Assembly (NCBI GenBank): GCA_964647395.1
Contig: CAZYHR010000071.1
Location: 1-18,155 of the forward strand
Reading direction: 5' to 3'
DNA: 18,155 nucleotides
DNA from: Phosphoribacter sp964647395
GTDB lineage: Bacteria; Actinomycetota; Actinomycetes; Actinomycetales; Dermatophilaceae
Translations under genes and position numbers: made by a program
Part shown: positions 1 to 9,004 of the stretch, piece by piece
How positions within the stretch are numbered: the first letter of the stretch is position 1
Layout: each line of letters starts with the position of its first letter
The notes under the pieces: model-generated
What the model was told of the DNA's origin: nothing
The model's database searches: none
What the model saw: the letters and a program-made list of their open reading frames with translations, nothing else

Positions 1-1170
1 TCGGCCAACCCCGACAAGATCCGGCAGCAGCTGACCGAGTACAACCTGGTGGCCGAGGAGTACGGCGGCGACACGATGTTCGTCGACGTGTCGGCCCGCG
101 AGAAGCTCAACATCGACACTCTGCTGGAGGCCGTGCTGCTCACCGCGGATGCGGCGCTGGACCTGCGGGCCAACCCCGACACCGACGCCCGCGGCGTGGC
201 GATCGAGGCCAACCTCGACAAGGGCCGCGGCGCCGCCGCCACCGTGCTGGTCCGGCAGGCCACCCTGCGGGTCGGCGACGCCATCGTCGCCGGCACGGCC
301 CACGGCCGGGTCCGGGCCATGCTCGACGAGCACGGCAACCAACTCGACGAGGCGACCCCGTCGCGTCCCGTGCAGGTCCTGGGCCTGTCCTCGGTGCCGC
401 GCGCCGGCGACACCTTCGTCGTGGCCCCCGACGACCGCACCGCCCGGCAGATCGCCGAGCGCCGAGAGGCCGCCGACCGGCAGGCCAGCCTGGCCAAGGC
501 CCGCAAGCGGATCAGCCTCGAGGACCTCAACGAGGCCCTGGCCGCCGGCAAGGTCGAGACGCTCAACCTCATCCTCAAGGGCGACGTGTCCGGCTCGGTC
601 GAGGCTCTCGAGGACGCCCTGCTGCAGATCGACGTCGGCGACGAGGTCGACCTGCGCATCATCGACCGCGGCGTCGGCGCGATCACGCTCAACAACATCA
701 ACCTGGCCATGGCGTCCAACGCGATCATCATCGGCTTCAACGTCCGGGCCGAGGGCCAGAACGCCGAGGTCGCCGACCGCGAGGGCGTCGAGATCCGCTA
801 CTACACGATCATCTACCAGGCGATCGAGGAGATCGAGGCCGCGCTCAAGGGCATGCTCAAGCCGGAGTTCGAGGAGGTCTCGCTCGGCACCGCCGAGATC
901 CGCGAGATCTTCCGTTCCAGCAAGTTCGGCAACATCGCCGGGTCCATCGTGCGCAGCGGCGAGATCCGCCGGGGCAGCCGGGCCCGGGTCACCCGGGCCG
1001 GGGTGGTCATCGGCGAGAACATCGAGATCGCCGGGCTGCGCCGCTTCAAGGACGACGTCACCGAGGTCCGCGAGGGCTACGAGTGCGGCATCAACCTCGG
1101 GTCGTTCAACGACCTGCAACTCGAAGACCTCATCGAGACCTACGAGATGCGCGAGAAGCCCCGCAGCTGA
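1..1170 (+). CDS. infB: Translation initiation factor IF-2, C-terminal part (5' end outside window)
   Basis: The frame is open from base 1, so this is the 3' part of a gene beginning upstream; 389 residues and a TGA remain. IF-2 is a GTPase that places fMet-tRNA on the 30S subunit and promotes subunit joining. The fragment starts just after the G4 region of the GTPase domain. It keeps a G5-like VSA at fragment residues 30-32, the EF-Tu-like domain II (about 55-150), a charged linker helix, the C1 domain (about 175-270) and the fMet-tRNA-binding C2 domain with GYECGINL near the end. The N-terminal region and the P-loop are not visible. rbfA follows after 149 bp, the usual bacterial order. There is no frameshift, and codon use matches the neighbours. 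Identification is secure. Confidence 0.98.
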   Translation, partial: SANPDKIRQQLTEYNLVAEEYGGDTMFVDVSAREKLNIDTLLEAVLLTADAALDLRANPDTDARGVAIEANLDKGRGAAATVLVRQATLRVGDAIVAGTAHGRVRAMLDEHGNQLDEATPSRPVQVLGLSSVPRAGDTFVVAPDDRTARQIAERREAADRQASLAKARKRISLEDLNEALAAGKVETLNLILKGDVSGSVEALEDALLQIDVGDEVDLRIIDRGVGAITLNNINLAMASNAIIIGFNVRAEGQNAEVADREGVEIRYYTIIYQAIEEIEAALKGMLKPEFEEVSLGTAEIREIFRSSKFGNIAGSIVRSGEIRRGSRARVTRAGVVIGENIEIAGLRRFKDDVTEVREGYECGINLGSFNDLQLEDLIETYEMREKPRS

Positions 1171-1319
1171 CCTCCGGTGCGGTATGCCGCGCGGTCGCCC
1201 CGCAACCGCGGCGCGGCCACGCGGCATCCACCGGCACCCCGAACCCGCCTGCCCGCCCAACCCGCGGCACCCCGCGGCCGCCTGCCGGCCGTCGTGACCC
1301 TGAAGGGGGAGAGACACCC
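1171..1319 (+). other. infB-rbfA intergenic region with GC-rich hairpin
   Basis: 149 bp without a convincing gene. GCCGCGC (1186-1192) plus GGT (1193-1195) can pair with ACC (1205-1207) and GCGCGGC (1211-1217), leaving a 3-nt bulge on the right arm. No T-tract follows. This could be an attenuator, an RNA-processing hairpin or simple GC-rich noise. The rbfA ribosome-binding site GGGGGA lies at 1305-1310, 9 nt before the start codon. Confidence 0.35.
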
Positions 1320-1787
1320 ATGGCAGACCCAGCCCGGGCCCGCAAGATCGCCGAGCGGATCAAGGCGATCGTCGCCGAACAGCTCGAATACCGCGTCAAG
1401 GACGAGCGGCTCGGCTTCGTCACGGTGACCGACGTCCGGGTCACCGGCGACCTGCAGCACGCCACCGTGTTCTACACGGTGTTCGGCTCCGACGCCGAGC
1501 GCGCAGCCACCGCGACGGCGCTCGAGTCGGCCAAGGGGCGCATCCGCAGCGCCCTGGGCCAGCTCGGCATCCGGCTCACGCCGAGCATCGAGTTCGTCGC
1601 CGACGCGCTGCCCGAGGGCGCCGCGCACCTGGAGGACCTGCTCGTGGCCACCAAAGCCCGGGACGCCGAGATCGCGCGGGCCGCCGCGGCGGCGAGCTTC
1701 GCCGGCGAGGCCGACCCCTACCGCGTCCGTCCCGACGCCGAGTCCGGTGACGGGTCGACGGCGGGCGACGACGACGGGCGCGAGTGA
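1320..1787 (+). CDS. rbfA: 30S ribosome-binding factor RbfA
   Basis: This 155-residue protein matches RbfA, a cold-shock-associated KH-type factor that binds the 30S subunit during late 16S rRNA 5'-end maturation. The N-terminus ADPARARKIAERIKAIVAE and the segment with VTVTDVRVTGDLQHATVF are characteristic; the KH-like domain covers about residues 5-115. An acidic, Ala-rich tail of about 35 residues follows, common in actinobacterial RbfA. The ATG at 1320 is chosen because GGGGGA at 1305-1310 lies 9 nt upstream and the protein starts in register with the family; the open frame continuing to 1083 is inside infB. The TGA overlaps the GTG of truB (GTGA, 4 nt), so the two are probably translationally coupled. 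No operon promoter is visible; infB read-through is the likely source of transcript. Confidence 0.96.
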   Translation: MADPARARKIAERIKAIVAEQLEYRVKDERLGFVTVTDVRVTGDLQHATVFYTVFGSDAERAATATALESAKGRIRSALGQLGIRLTPSIEFVADALPEGAAHLEDLLVATKARDAEIARAAAAASFAGEADPYRVRPDAESGDGSTAGDDDGRE

Positions 1788-2692
1788 GCGACGGGCTGTT
1801 GCTGGTCGACAAGCCGGCCGGCTGGACCAGCCATGATGTCGTCGCCCGGGTGCGTCGGCTGGCCGGCACCCGCCGGGTGGGGCACGCCGGCACGCTCGAC
1901 CCGATGGCGACCGGTGTGCTGGTCCTCGGGGTCGGCCGGGGCACCAAGCTGCTGACCTTCCTGGTCGGCTGCGACAAGGCGTATGCCGCGACGATCCGGC
2001 TCGGTCAGGCCACCGTCACCGACGACGCCGAGGGCGAGGTGACCGGCGGCGGACCGGTCGACGGGGTGCGCGCCGAAGACCTCCGGGCGGCGGTGCGGCG
2101 GCTCACCGGCGAGATCGAGCAGGTGCCGTCGGCGGTCAGCGCGATCAAGGTCGACGGCCGGCGCTCCTATGCCCGGGTCCGGGGGGGCGAGCAGGTCGAG
2201 TTGCCCGCCCGGCCGGTGACGATCCACCGCTTCGACGTGCTCGAGGCGCGGCCCGGCGAGGTCGACGGGACGGCGGTGCTGGACGTCGACGTGCACGTCG
2301 AGGTGTCCTCCGGCACCTATGTCCGGGCGCTGGCCCGCGACCTCGGGGCCGCCCTCGGCTGCGGCGGGCACCTGATCTCGTTGCGGCGCACCCGGGTCGG
2401 GGGCTTCGACCTGAGCCGGTGCCACACCGTCGAGGCGCTCGAGCGCGCCGCGGCCGCCGGCGGCCTACCCCTGGTCGCGCTCGGCGCCGCCGCCCGAGCC
2501 GCGCTGCCGGTGCGCGAGGTGACCGACGCGCAGGCGCGGGCCCTCGGCTACGGGCAGCGGCTGCCCAGCGCCCAGCCGGGCCGCCCCGGCCCGGTCGCCG
2601 CCCTGGCACCCGACGGTGTCCTGGTGGCCGTGCTCGACGAGTCGCAGCCCACGACCCGCAGTCTGGCCGTGCTCGCCCCCGCGGCTGGCTGA
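1784..2692 (+). CDS. truB: tRNA pseudouridine(55) synthase TruB
   Basis: A 302-residue TruB, the enzyme that converts U55 of the tRNA T-loop to pseudouridine. The N-terminal LLLVDKPAGWTSHDVV and GHAGTLDPMATGVL segments are diagnostic; Asp39 in the latter is the expected catalytic aspartate (E. coli Asp48). The KVDGRRSYARVR segment and SSGTYVRALARDLG are further TruB signatures. The last 60 or so residues form the small PUA-like C-terminal domain seen in actinobacterial TruB. The GTG start is fixed by the GTGA overlap with the rbfA stop. The stop codon is immediately followed, with a 2-nt overlap, by the first copy of a 47-bp direct repeat. Length and motifs are normal, so the gene should be functional. 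Confidence 0.97.
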   Translation: MSDGLLLVDKPAGWTSHDVVARVRRLAGTRRVGHAGTLDPMATGVLVLGVGRGTKLLTFLVGCDKAYAATIRLGQATVTDDAEGEVTGGGPVDGVRAEDLRAAVRRLTGEIEQVPSAVSAIKVDGRRSYARVRGGEQVELPARPVTIHRFDVLEARPGEVDGTAVLDVDVHVEVSSGTYVRALARDLGAALGCGGHLISLRRTRVGGFDLSRCHTVEALERAAAAGGLPLVALGAAARAALPVREVTDAQARALGYGQRLPSAQPGRPGPVAALAPDGVLVAVLDESQPTTRSLAVLAPAAG

Positions 2693-2737
2693 GGCCGGCT
2701 CGCTCGTTCCTCGCTCCCCGGCGCGGCCTGGGACGCC
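2691..2737. repeat. 47-bp direct repeat, copy 1 (truB-ribF intergenic)
   Basis: Identical over 47 bp to 2772-2818 (period 81 bp). The copy begins inside the truB stop codon and ends GGGACGCC. It carries internal inverted arms, AGGCCG (2692-2697) and CGGCCT (2724-2729), so each copy may fold. The spacer contains GGCGTCCC (2751-2758), the reverse complement of the repeat end, giving a further 8-bp stem with 2730-2737. Confidence 0.93.
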
Positions 2738-2771
2738 ATGCTCGTGAAGCGGCGTCCCGAACCGGCCGCTG

Positions 2772-2818
2772 GAGGCCGGCTCGCTCGTTCCTCGCTCCCC
2801 GGCGCGGCCTGGGACGCC
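2772..2818. repeat. 47-bp direct repeat, copy 2 (truB-ribF intergenic)
   Basis: Second exact copy of the 2691-2737 repeat. It ends 12 bp before the ribF start codon, directly abutting the proposed ribF -10 element, so the promoter lies at or in the repeat edge. No third copy was seen in the window. Confidence 0.93.
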
Positions 2819-2830
2819 TAGAGTTGGCGC
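2819..2830 (+). promoter_or_regulatory. Putative leaderless promoter -10 of ribF
   Basis: TAGAGT at 2819-2824 fits the TANNNT -10 pattern and is followed by exactly 6 nt before the GTG at 2831. There is no Shine-Dalgarno upstream of that GTG. A transcript starting at the GTG would be leaderless. No clear -35 box is visible in the repeat copy upstream. Confidence 0.5.
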
Positions 2831-3790
2831 GTGCGCGTCTGGAGATCATTCGAGGACATCCCCGTCGACATCGGACCGTCGGCGGTGACCCTCGGCAATT
2901 TCGACGGGGTGCACAAAGGACATCGGGCGGTGCTCACCGCGCTGACCTCCCGGGCCAGCGCCGACGGGCTGCAGTCGGTGGCGGTGACCTTCGAGCCGCA
3001 CCCGCTGGCCGTGCTGCACCCGGAGCGGGCGCCGGCGGAACTCACCTCGCTGCAGCAACGGCTCGCCCTGCTGGAGGGCACCGGCCTGGACGCGGTGCTC
3101 GTGCTGGAGTTCACCCGCGACTTCGCCCAGCAGTCCCCGGCGGAGTTCGTGGAGCGGACCTTCGTCGACGCGCTGCGCGCCCGGGTGGTCGTCGTCGGCG
3201 CGGACACCCGCTTCGGCCACCGAAACTCGGGCACCGTGCAGACCCTGGCCGAACTGGCCCCCAGCCACGGCTTCGAGGTGGTCGTCGTCGACGACGTCGG
3301 AGCCGGGTCGCGGTGGTCGTCCACCCAGGTGCGGGCCGCGTTGGCCGAGGGTGACGTGGCCACCGCCGGCCGGATCCTGGGCCGCCCCCCGAGAGTAGAC
3401 GGCACCGTCGTGCACGGAGACCACCGCGGCCGGGAACTCGGCTTCCCGACCGCCAACCTGGGCGCGCAGGTCGACGGTCTGGTGCCGGCCCACGGGGTGT
3501 ATGCCGGGTGGCTGACCCGCCTGGACCTGCCCGACTCGGCGCCGGACCGGGTGCTTCCCGCGGCGATCTCCATCGGCACCAACCCCACCTTCGACGGCAC
3601 CCAGCGCCGGGTCGAGGGCTACGTCCTGGACCGCACCGACCTGGAACTGTACGGCGAGCGGATCGCCTATGAGTTCGTCGAGCGGCTGCGGCCCACGCTG
3701 CGCTTCGAGGGCATCGACGCGCTGATCGAGCAGATGCACGACGACGTGGCCCGGTGCCGCGAAGTGCTCGGCCAGATCGTGCCCGGCTGA
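2831..3790 (+). CDS. ribF: Bifunctional riboflavin kinase / FAD synthetase
   Basis: A 319-residue RibF that phosphorylates riboflavin to FMN and adenylates FMN to FAD in the cytosol. The N-terminal nucleotidyltransferase domain carries GNFDGVHKGH at 22-31 (the HxGH-type site) and WSSTQVR at 162-168 (the ISSTxxR-type motif). The C-terminal flavokinase domain has RGRELGFPTANLG, with GFPTANL at 204-210. It ends with the usual family segment that includes FDGIDALI-like residues and MHDDVARCREVL. The GTG start at 2831 gives the family-typical N-terminus and is supported by a -10-like TAGAGT 6 nt upstream. It follows rbfA-truB as in many actinobacteria but is separated from truB by a repeat pair, so it may have its own promoter. 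Confidence 0.97.
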   Translation: MRVWRSFEDIPVDIGPSAVTLGNFDGVHKGHRAVLTALTSRASADGLQSVAVTFEPHPLAVLHPERAPAELTSLQQRLALLEGTGLDAVLVLEFTRDFAQQSPAEFVERTFVDALRARVVVVGADTRFGHRNSGTVQTLAELAPSHGFEVVVVDDVGAGSRWSSTQVRAALAEGDVATAGRILGRPPRVDGTVVHGDHRGRELGFPTANLGAQVDGLVPAHGVYAGWLTRLDLPDSAPDRVLPAAISIGTNPTFDGTQRRVEGYVLDRTDLELYGERIAYEFVERLRPTLRFEGIDALIEQMHDDVARCREVLGQIVPG

Positions 3791-3795
3791 CCCAC

Positions 3796-3814
3796 GGCCG
3801 ACCCGGGGACGGCC
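3796..3814 (+). terminator. Possible weak terminator after ribF
   Basis: GGCCG (3796-3800) can pair with CGGCC (3810-3814) around a 9-nt loop just after the ribF stop. The stem is short and no T-tract follows, so this is only a weak candidate. Confidence 0.25.
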
Positions 3815-3907
3815 CGGCGCGACCCAACTCACGCCGCCCGGTGCTCGGCAGCGCGCGGTGGCTCCGGATACGGTTGTGCCAGCGTGAGCGGCGGGTGCCG
3901 GAGCCCC

Positions 3908-3924
3908 TTACCGACGGGTAACCT
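3908..3924 (+). promoter_or_regulatory. Palindromic operator candidate overlapping fadD -10
   Basis: TTACC (3908-3912), a 4-bp centre GACG, and GGTAA (3917-3921) form a perfect inverted repeat. It overlaps TAACCT (3919-3924), a TANNNT -10 candidate about 40 nt before the fadD start. Size and AT-edge character resemble operators of TetR-type acyl-CoA-responsive repressors, but the cognate regulator is not in the window. Confidence 0.45.
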
Positions 3925-3963
3925 CTGGCATCATCGCCGGAAACCGACGAAGGAGACGGGTCC

Positions 3964-5826
3964 GTGGCCATGAAGTCAGCACTCGACGAACGAGTTGCCC
4001 ACGACACGCTGGAGGGCCGCGCGCCGAGTGTCGGCGCGCTGTTCCGCGATCGGGTGCAACGCAGCGGGGCCAAGGAGGCCTTCCAGTACTTCCGCGAGGG
4101 TCACCTCGAACGGCTCACCTGGACCGAGACCCGGGACCGGGTGCACGCCCTGTCCGCCGGTCTGATGAGCCTCGGCGTCGCGCTGGAGGACCGGGTGGCG
4201 CTGGCGTCGACGACCCGGATCGAGTGGGTGCTGGCCGACCTGGCGGTCATGTGCGCCGGCGGTGCCACGACGACCGTCTATCCGACGACGATCGCCGAGG
4301 ACGTGGCATACATCCTGTCCGACTCCGGCTGCAAGGTCGTCTTCGCCGAGGACGACGGCCAGGTCGAGAAGCTGCGCACCCACCGCGAGCAGATCCCCGA
4401 AGTCGCCAAGGTCGTGGTCTTCGACGGCGCGGCGCACCAGGGCGACGACGAGGGCGACGACTGGATCATCTCGCTGGCCGAACTCGAGGCGCTCGGCCGG
4501 CAGGAGCTGGAGCGGCGGCCCACGCTCGTCGACGAGCGCATCGACCTCATCGGGCCCGAGCACCTCGCGCTGATCATCTACACCTCCGGCACCACCGGCC
4601 GGCCCAAGGGCGCCGAACTGACCCAGGACGCCATCGTCTACGAGGCGGCGGCCGTCGACGCCATCGACATCCTGTCTTCGGCCGACCTGCAGTTCCTCTG
4701 GCTGCCGCTGTCGCACGTCTTCGGCAAGGTCCTGCTGGCGTTGCCGCTGCAGATCGGCTTCCCCACGGCGGTGGACGGGCGCATCGACAAGATCGTCGAG
4801 CACCTGGCGATCATCAAGCCGACCTTCATGGGTGCCGCCCCGCGGATCTTCGAGAAGGCCTACGCCCGCGTCTCGGCGATGTTCGCGGCCGAGACCGGGG
4901 TGAAGAAGAAGCTCATCGACTGGTCGCTGTCGGTCGGCACCCAGGCGATGGAGGCCCGCGCCCGCGGGGAGGAGCCCTCCGCGCTGGTCAAGGCCCAGTT
5001 GGCGGTCGCCGACAAGCTCGTGCTCAGCAAGGTCCGGGAGCGCTTCGGCGGCCGGGTGCGGTTCTTCATCTCCGGGTCGGCCGCGCTCAACCCGCAGATC
5101 GCCCGGTGGTTCGGGTCGGTGGGGCTGCTCATCATCGAGGGCTACGGCCTCACCGAGACGATGGCCGCCACCTGCGTCAACCGGCCGGTCGTCGGCGCCT
5201 ACACCTACGGCACCGTCGGCTGGCCGGTGCCGACGACCGACGTCAAGCTCGCCGAGGACGGCGAGATCCTCGTCAAGGGCCCGGGCGTCATGCGCGGCTA
5301 CCGCAACCGACCGGAGGACACCGAGGCCGCCTTCGACCCGGAGGGCTACTTCCGCACCGGCGACATCGGCGAGATCGACGAGTTCGGCTTCGTCAAGATC
5401 ACCGACCGCAAGAAGGACCTGTTCAAGACCTCCGGCGGCAAGTACGTCGCCCCGTCGCTGGTCGAGTCGCAGTTCAAGGCGCTGTGCCCCTACGTCTCCC
5501 AGATGCTCGTCTACGGCGAGGGCAAGAACTACGCGACCGCGCTGCTCACCCTCGACCCCGACGCGATCACAGCCTGGGCCGCCGAGCACCGGATGGCGGG
5601 CGCCTCCTATGCCGACATCAGCCAGAGCGACGCGGTCCGCGAGTTGATCCAGGGCCACATCGACGCCCTCAACGGCCACCTCAACCGGTGGGAGACGATC
5701 AAGCGCTTCGTCATCCTGGACCGCGACCTGACCATCGACGACGGCGAGCTCACCCCGAGCCTCAAGCTCAAGCGGCGCGTCGTGGTGGAGAAGTACCGCG
5801 ATGACCTGGAGTCGATGTACGACTGA
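3964..5826 (+). CDS. Long-chain fatty acid-CoA ligase (AMP-binding, FadD15-like)
   Basis: A 620-residue ANL-superfamily ligase that activates fatty acids to acyl-CoA through an acyl-adenylate. Motifs appear in order: the ATP-binding P-loop LIIYTSGTTGRPKG at 203-216; YGLTET at 394-399; YFRTGD at 462-467, whose Asp467 contacts the ribose; and DRKKDLFKTSGGKYV from 481, characteristic of long-chain ligases of the FACL/FadD15 type. No signal peptide or clear membrane segment. The GTG at 3964 is chosen over the in-frame ATG two codons later because GAAGGAG (3949-3955) is 8 nt upstream of it. It is monocistronic: ribF lies 173 bp upstream and pcm converges downstream across a hairpin. The chain-length preference cannot be read from sequence, so no specific fadD number is assigned. 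Confidence 0.95.
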   Translation: MAMKSALDERVAHDTLEGRAPSVGALFRDRVQRSGAKEAFQYFREGHLERLTWTETRDRVHALSAGLMSLGVALEDRVALASTTRIEWVLADLAVMCAGGATTTVYPTTIAEDVAYILSDSGCKVVFAEDDGQVEKLRTHREQIPEVAKVVVFDGAAHQGDDEGDDWIISLAELEALGRQELERRPTLVDERIDLIGPEHLALIIYTSGTTGRPKGAELTQDAIVYEAAAVDAIDILSSADLQFLWLPLSHVFGKVLLALPLQIGFPTAVDGRIDKIVEHLAIIKPTFMGAAPRIFEKAYARVSAMFAAETGVKKKLIDWSLSVGTQAMEARARGEEPSALVKAQLAVADKLVLSKVRERFGGRVRFFISGSAALNPQIARWFGSVGLLIIEGYGLTETMAATCVNRPVVGAYTYGTVGWPVPTTDVKLAEDGEILVKGPGVMRGYRNRPEDTEAAFDPEGYFRTGDIGEIDEFGFVKITDRKKDLFKTSGGKYVAPSLVESQFKALCPYVSQMLVYGEGKNYATALLTLDPDAITAWAAEHRMAGASYADISQSDAVRELIQGHIDALNGHLNRWETIKRFVILDRDLTIDDGELTPSLKLKRRVVVEKYRDDLESMYD

Positions 5827-5840
5827 CCGACCCCGACCCG

Positions 5841-5887
5841 ACGACTGACCGGCCGCGGCAGCCCGCGGCGGGTCCCCGGTCAGTCGT
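5841..5887. terminator. Bidirectional terminator between fadD and pcm
   Basis: A perfect 12-bp inverted repeat, ACGACTGACCGG (5841-5852) and CCGGTCAGTCGT (5876-5887), encloses a second stem CCGCGG (5853-5858) / CCGCGG (5863-5868) with loop CAGC. It lies between convergent genes and its right arm includes the pcm stop codon. There is no T-run, as is common in high-GC genomes. Confidence 0.75.
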
Positions 5888-6467
5888 GCGGCTCGACGAG
5901 CGGCACGAACACATACCGGCCGAGCTCGACCCGCTCGGTGCGGGTCACCCGCCAGAGCCGGCCCCCGGCCGGCACGACGAGGACCCCGTCGGCCGACAAC
6001 TGCTCGACGAGCGCCGCAGGCACCGCGGTCGCCATCGCCGACACCAGGATCCGGTCGAACGGAGCCCGGCCGGGGGCGCCGAGGACCCCCGGCTCGGCCG
6101 CCTCGATGCGCGCCCACGGCAGCCCGGCCGCGGCCAACGCCACCCGGCCGGCCTCGACCAGTTCGGGCACCACCTCGAGCCCGAGCACCGACCCGGCCGG
6201 CCCGACCAGGCGGGCCAGCAGCACGGTCGTCCACCCCGACCCGGAGCCGACGTCGAGGACCCGCTGCCCGGGCTGCGGGTCGAGCGCCAGCAGCATGTCG
6301 CGCACCGTGCGCGGCTGGGAGTTGGTCTGCCCGTGCCCGATCGGCAGCGCCCGGTCCAAGCCGGCGAAGCCCTGTTGGTCCGGCGGCAGGTGACGGGTGC
6401 GCGGCGACGCGGCGAAGGCGGCATCGACCCGCTCGACGGCCGACGTGGGGTCCGGGCGACCGCTCAT
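5880..6467 (-). CDS. pcm: Protein-L-isoaspartate O-methyltransferase
   Basis: A 195-residue SAM-dependent methyltransferase that repairs isoaspartyl and D-aspartyl residues in damaged proteins. The family signature LPIGHGQTNSQP (41-52) is followed by motif I VLDVGSGSG (70-78), and FDRILVSAMA plus LVEQLSADGVLVVPAGG provide the later Rossmann strands. This is slightly shorter than many PIMTs and has DVGSGSG where EIGTGSG is common, within family variation. The ATG at 6467 is chosen: GATACT on the minus strand lies exactly 6 nt upstream. An in-frame ATG 15 codons further upstream (6512) would overlap the divergent promoter and lacks a ribosome-binding site. The open frame continues far upstream, antisense to the next gene, and that part is a shadow. 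The stop codon sits in the terminator shared with fadD. Confidence 0.93.
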   Translation of the reverse strand: MSGRPDPTSAVERVDAAFAASPRTRHLPPDQQGFAGLDRALPIGHGQTNSQPRTVRDMLLALDPQPGQRVLDVGSGSGWTTVLLARLVGPAGSVLGLEVVPELVEAGRVALAAAGLPWARIEAAEPGVLGAPGRAPFDRILVSAMATAVPAALVEQLSADGVLVVPAGGRLWRVTRTERVELGRYVFVPLVEPHD

Positions 6468-6518
6468 GCCACCAGTATCGCCGCCGTCGCCGGCGGCGGG
6501 ACTGGGTAGCATCAGCGG
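6468..6518. promoter_or_regulatory. Divergent leaderless promoters of pcm and the radical SAM gene
   Basis: Only 51 bp separate the two start codons. On the plus strand TAGCAT (6507-6512) ends 6 nt before ATG 6519. On the minus strand GATACT (6479-6474) ends 6 nt before ATG 6467. Neither start has a good Shine-Dalgarno at proper spacing. No convincing -35 boxes are visible. Confidence 0.5.
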
Positions 6519-8528
<2,010 letters not shown>

Positions 8529-8532
8529 GCGG

Positions 8533-9003
8533 TCAGAACAGCGCGCCGCGCTCGAGGTCCAGCAGGGTCTGCTTGCGCTGCAGGCCCCCCGCGTAGCCGG
8601 TGAGGGTGCCGTCGGCACCGATGACCCGATGGCAGGGGACGACCACCGGGATGGGGTTACGCCCGTTGGCCAGGCCGACGGCCCGCGAGGCGCCGGGCAC
8701 CAGGCCCAGGGTGCGGGCCAACGCCCCGTAGGTCACCGTGCGGCCGTAGGGGATCTCGCGCAGCGCCGCCCAGACCCGGCGCTGGAAGTCGGTGCCGACG
8801 GGCGCCAGCGGCAGGTCGAAGTCGTGTCGGTCGCCGGCGAAGTACTCGCGCAGCTGGGTCACGGCCCGGACCAGCACCGGGTCGGCGTCGTCCCGCTGCC
8901 CCGGCTCGGGGTCGGCGAACGGCGAGAACTCGACGGCGACCAGCGCGGCGTCGCTCGCGACGAGCCGCAGCGGGCCGATGGGGGAGTCGATGGTGGTCCA
9001 CAT
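8533..9003 (-). CDS. ogt: Methylated-DNA-protein-cysteine methyltransferase
   Basis: A 156-residue suicide protein that takes the methyl group from O6-methylguanine (and O4-methylthymine) in DNA. The acceptor cysteine is Cys124 in VPCHRVIG, and the DNA-binding helix-turn-helix segment with FQRRVWAALREIPYGRTVTYG precedes it; the N-terminus WTTIDSPIGPLRL is typical. The ATG at 9003 is preferred over the longer in-frame start because GGAG lies 7 nt upstream and the family begins here. It starts 1 nt after the ada-alkA stop (TGACATG), implying translational coupling in the repair operon. It ends 4 bp from the convergent radical SAM gene, leaving no room for a normal terminator beyond a weak CTGA/TCAG stem. 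The order AdaA-AlkA then Ogt is the one known in Mycobacterium. Confidence 0.96.
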   Translation of the reverse strand: MWTTIDSPIGPLRLVASDAALVAVEFSPFADPEPGQRDDADPVLVRAVTQLREYFAGDRHDFDLPLAPVGTDFQRRVWAALREIPYGRTVTYGALARTLGLVPGASRAVGLANGRNPIPVVVPCHRVIGADGTLTGYAGGLQRKQTLLDLERGALF

Positions 9004-9004
9004 G

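Noticed and set aside
149..1297. 382-residue plus-strand frame rich in Arg, Ser, Pro
   Set aside because: Out-of-frame reading of infB; the composition is a GC artefact.
3976..6234. 752-residue open frame on the minus strand
   Set aside because: It lies antisense to the well-supported acyl-CoA ligase and overlaps pcm in another frame. Composition is typical of high-GC antisense shadows, with no domain recognised.
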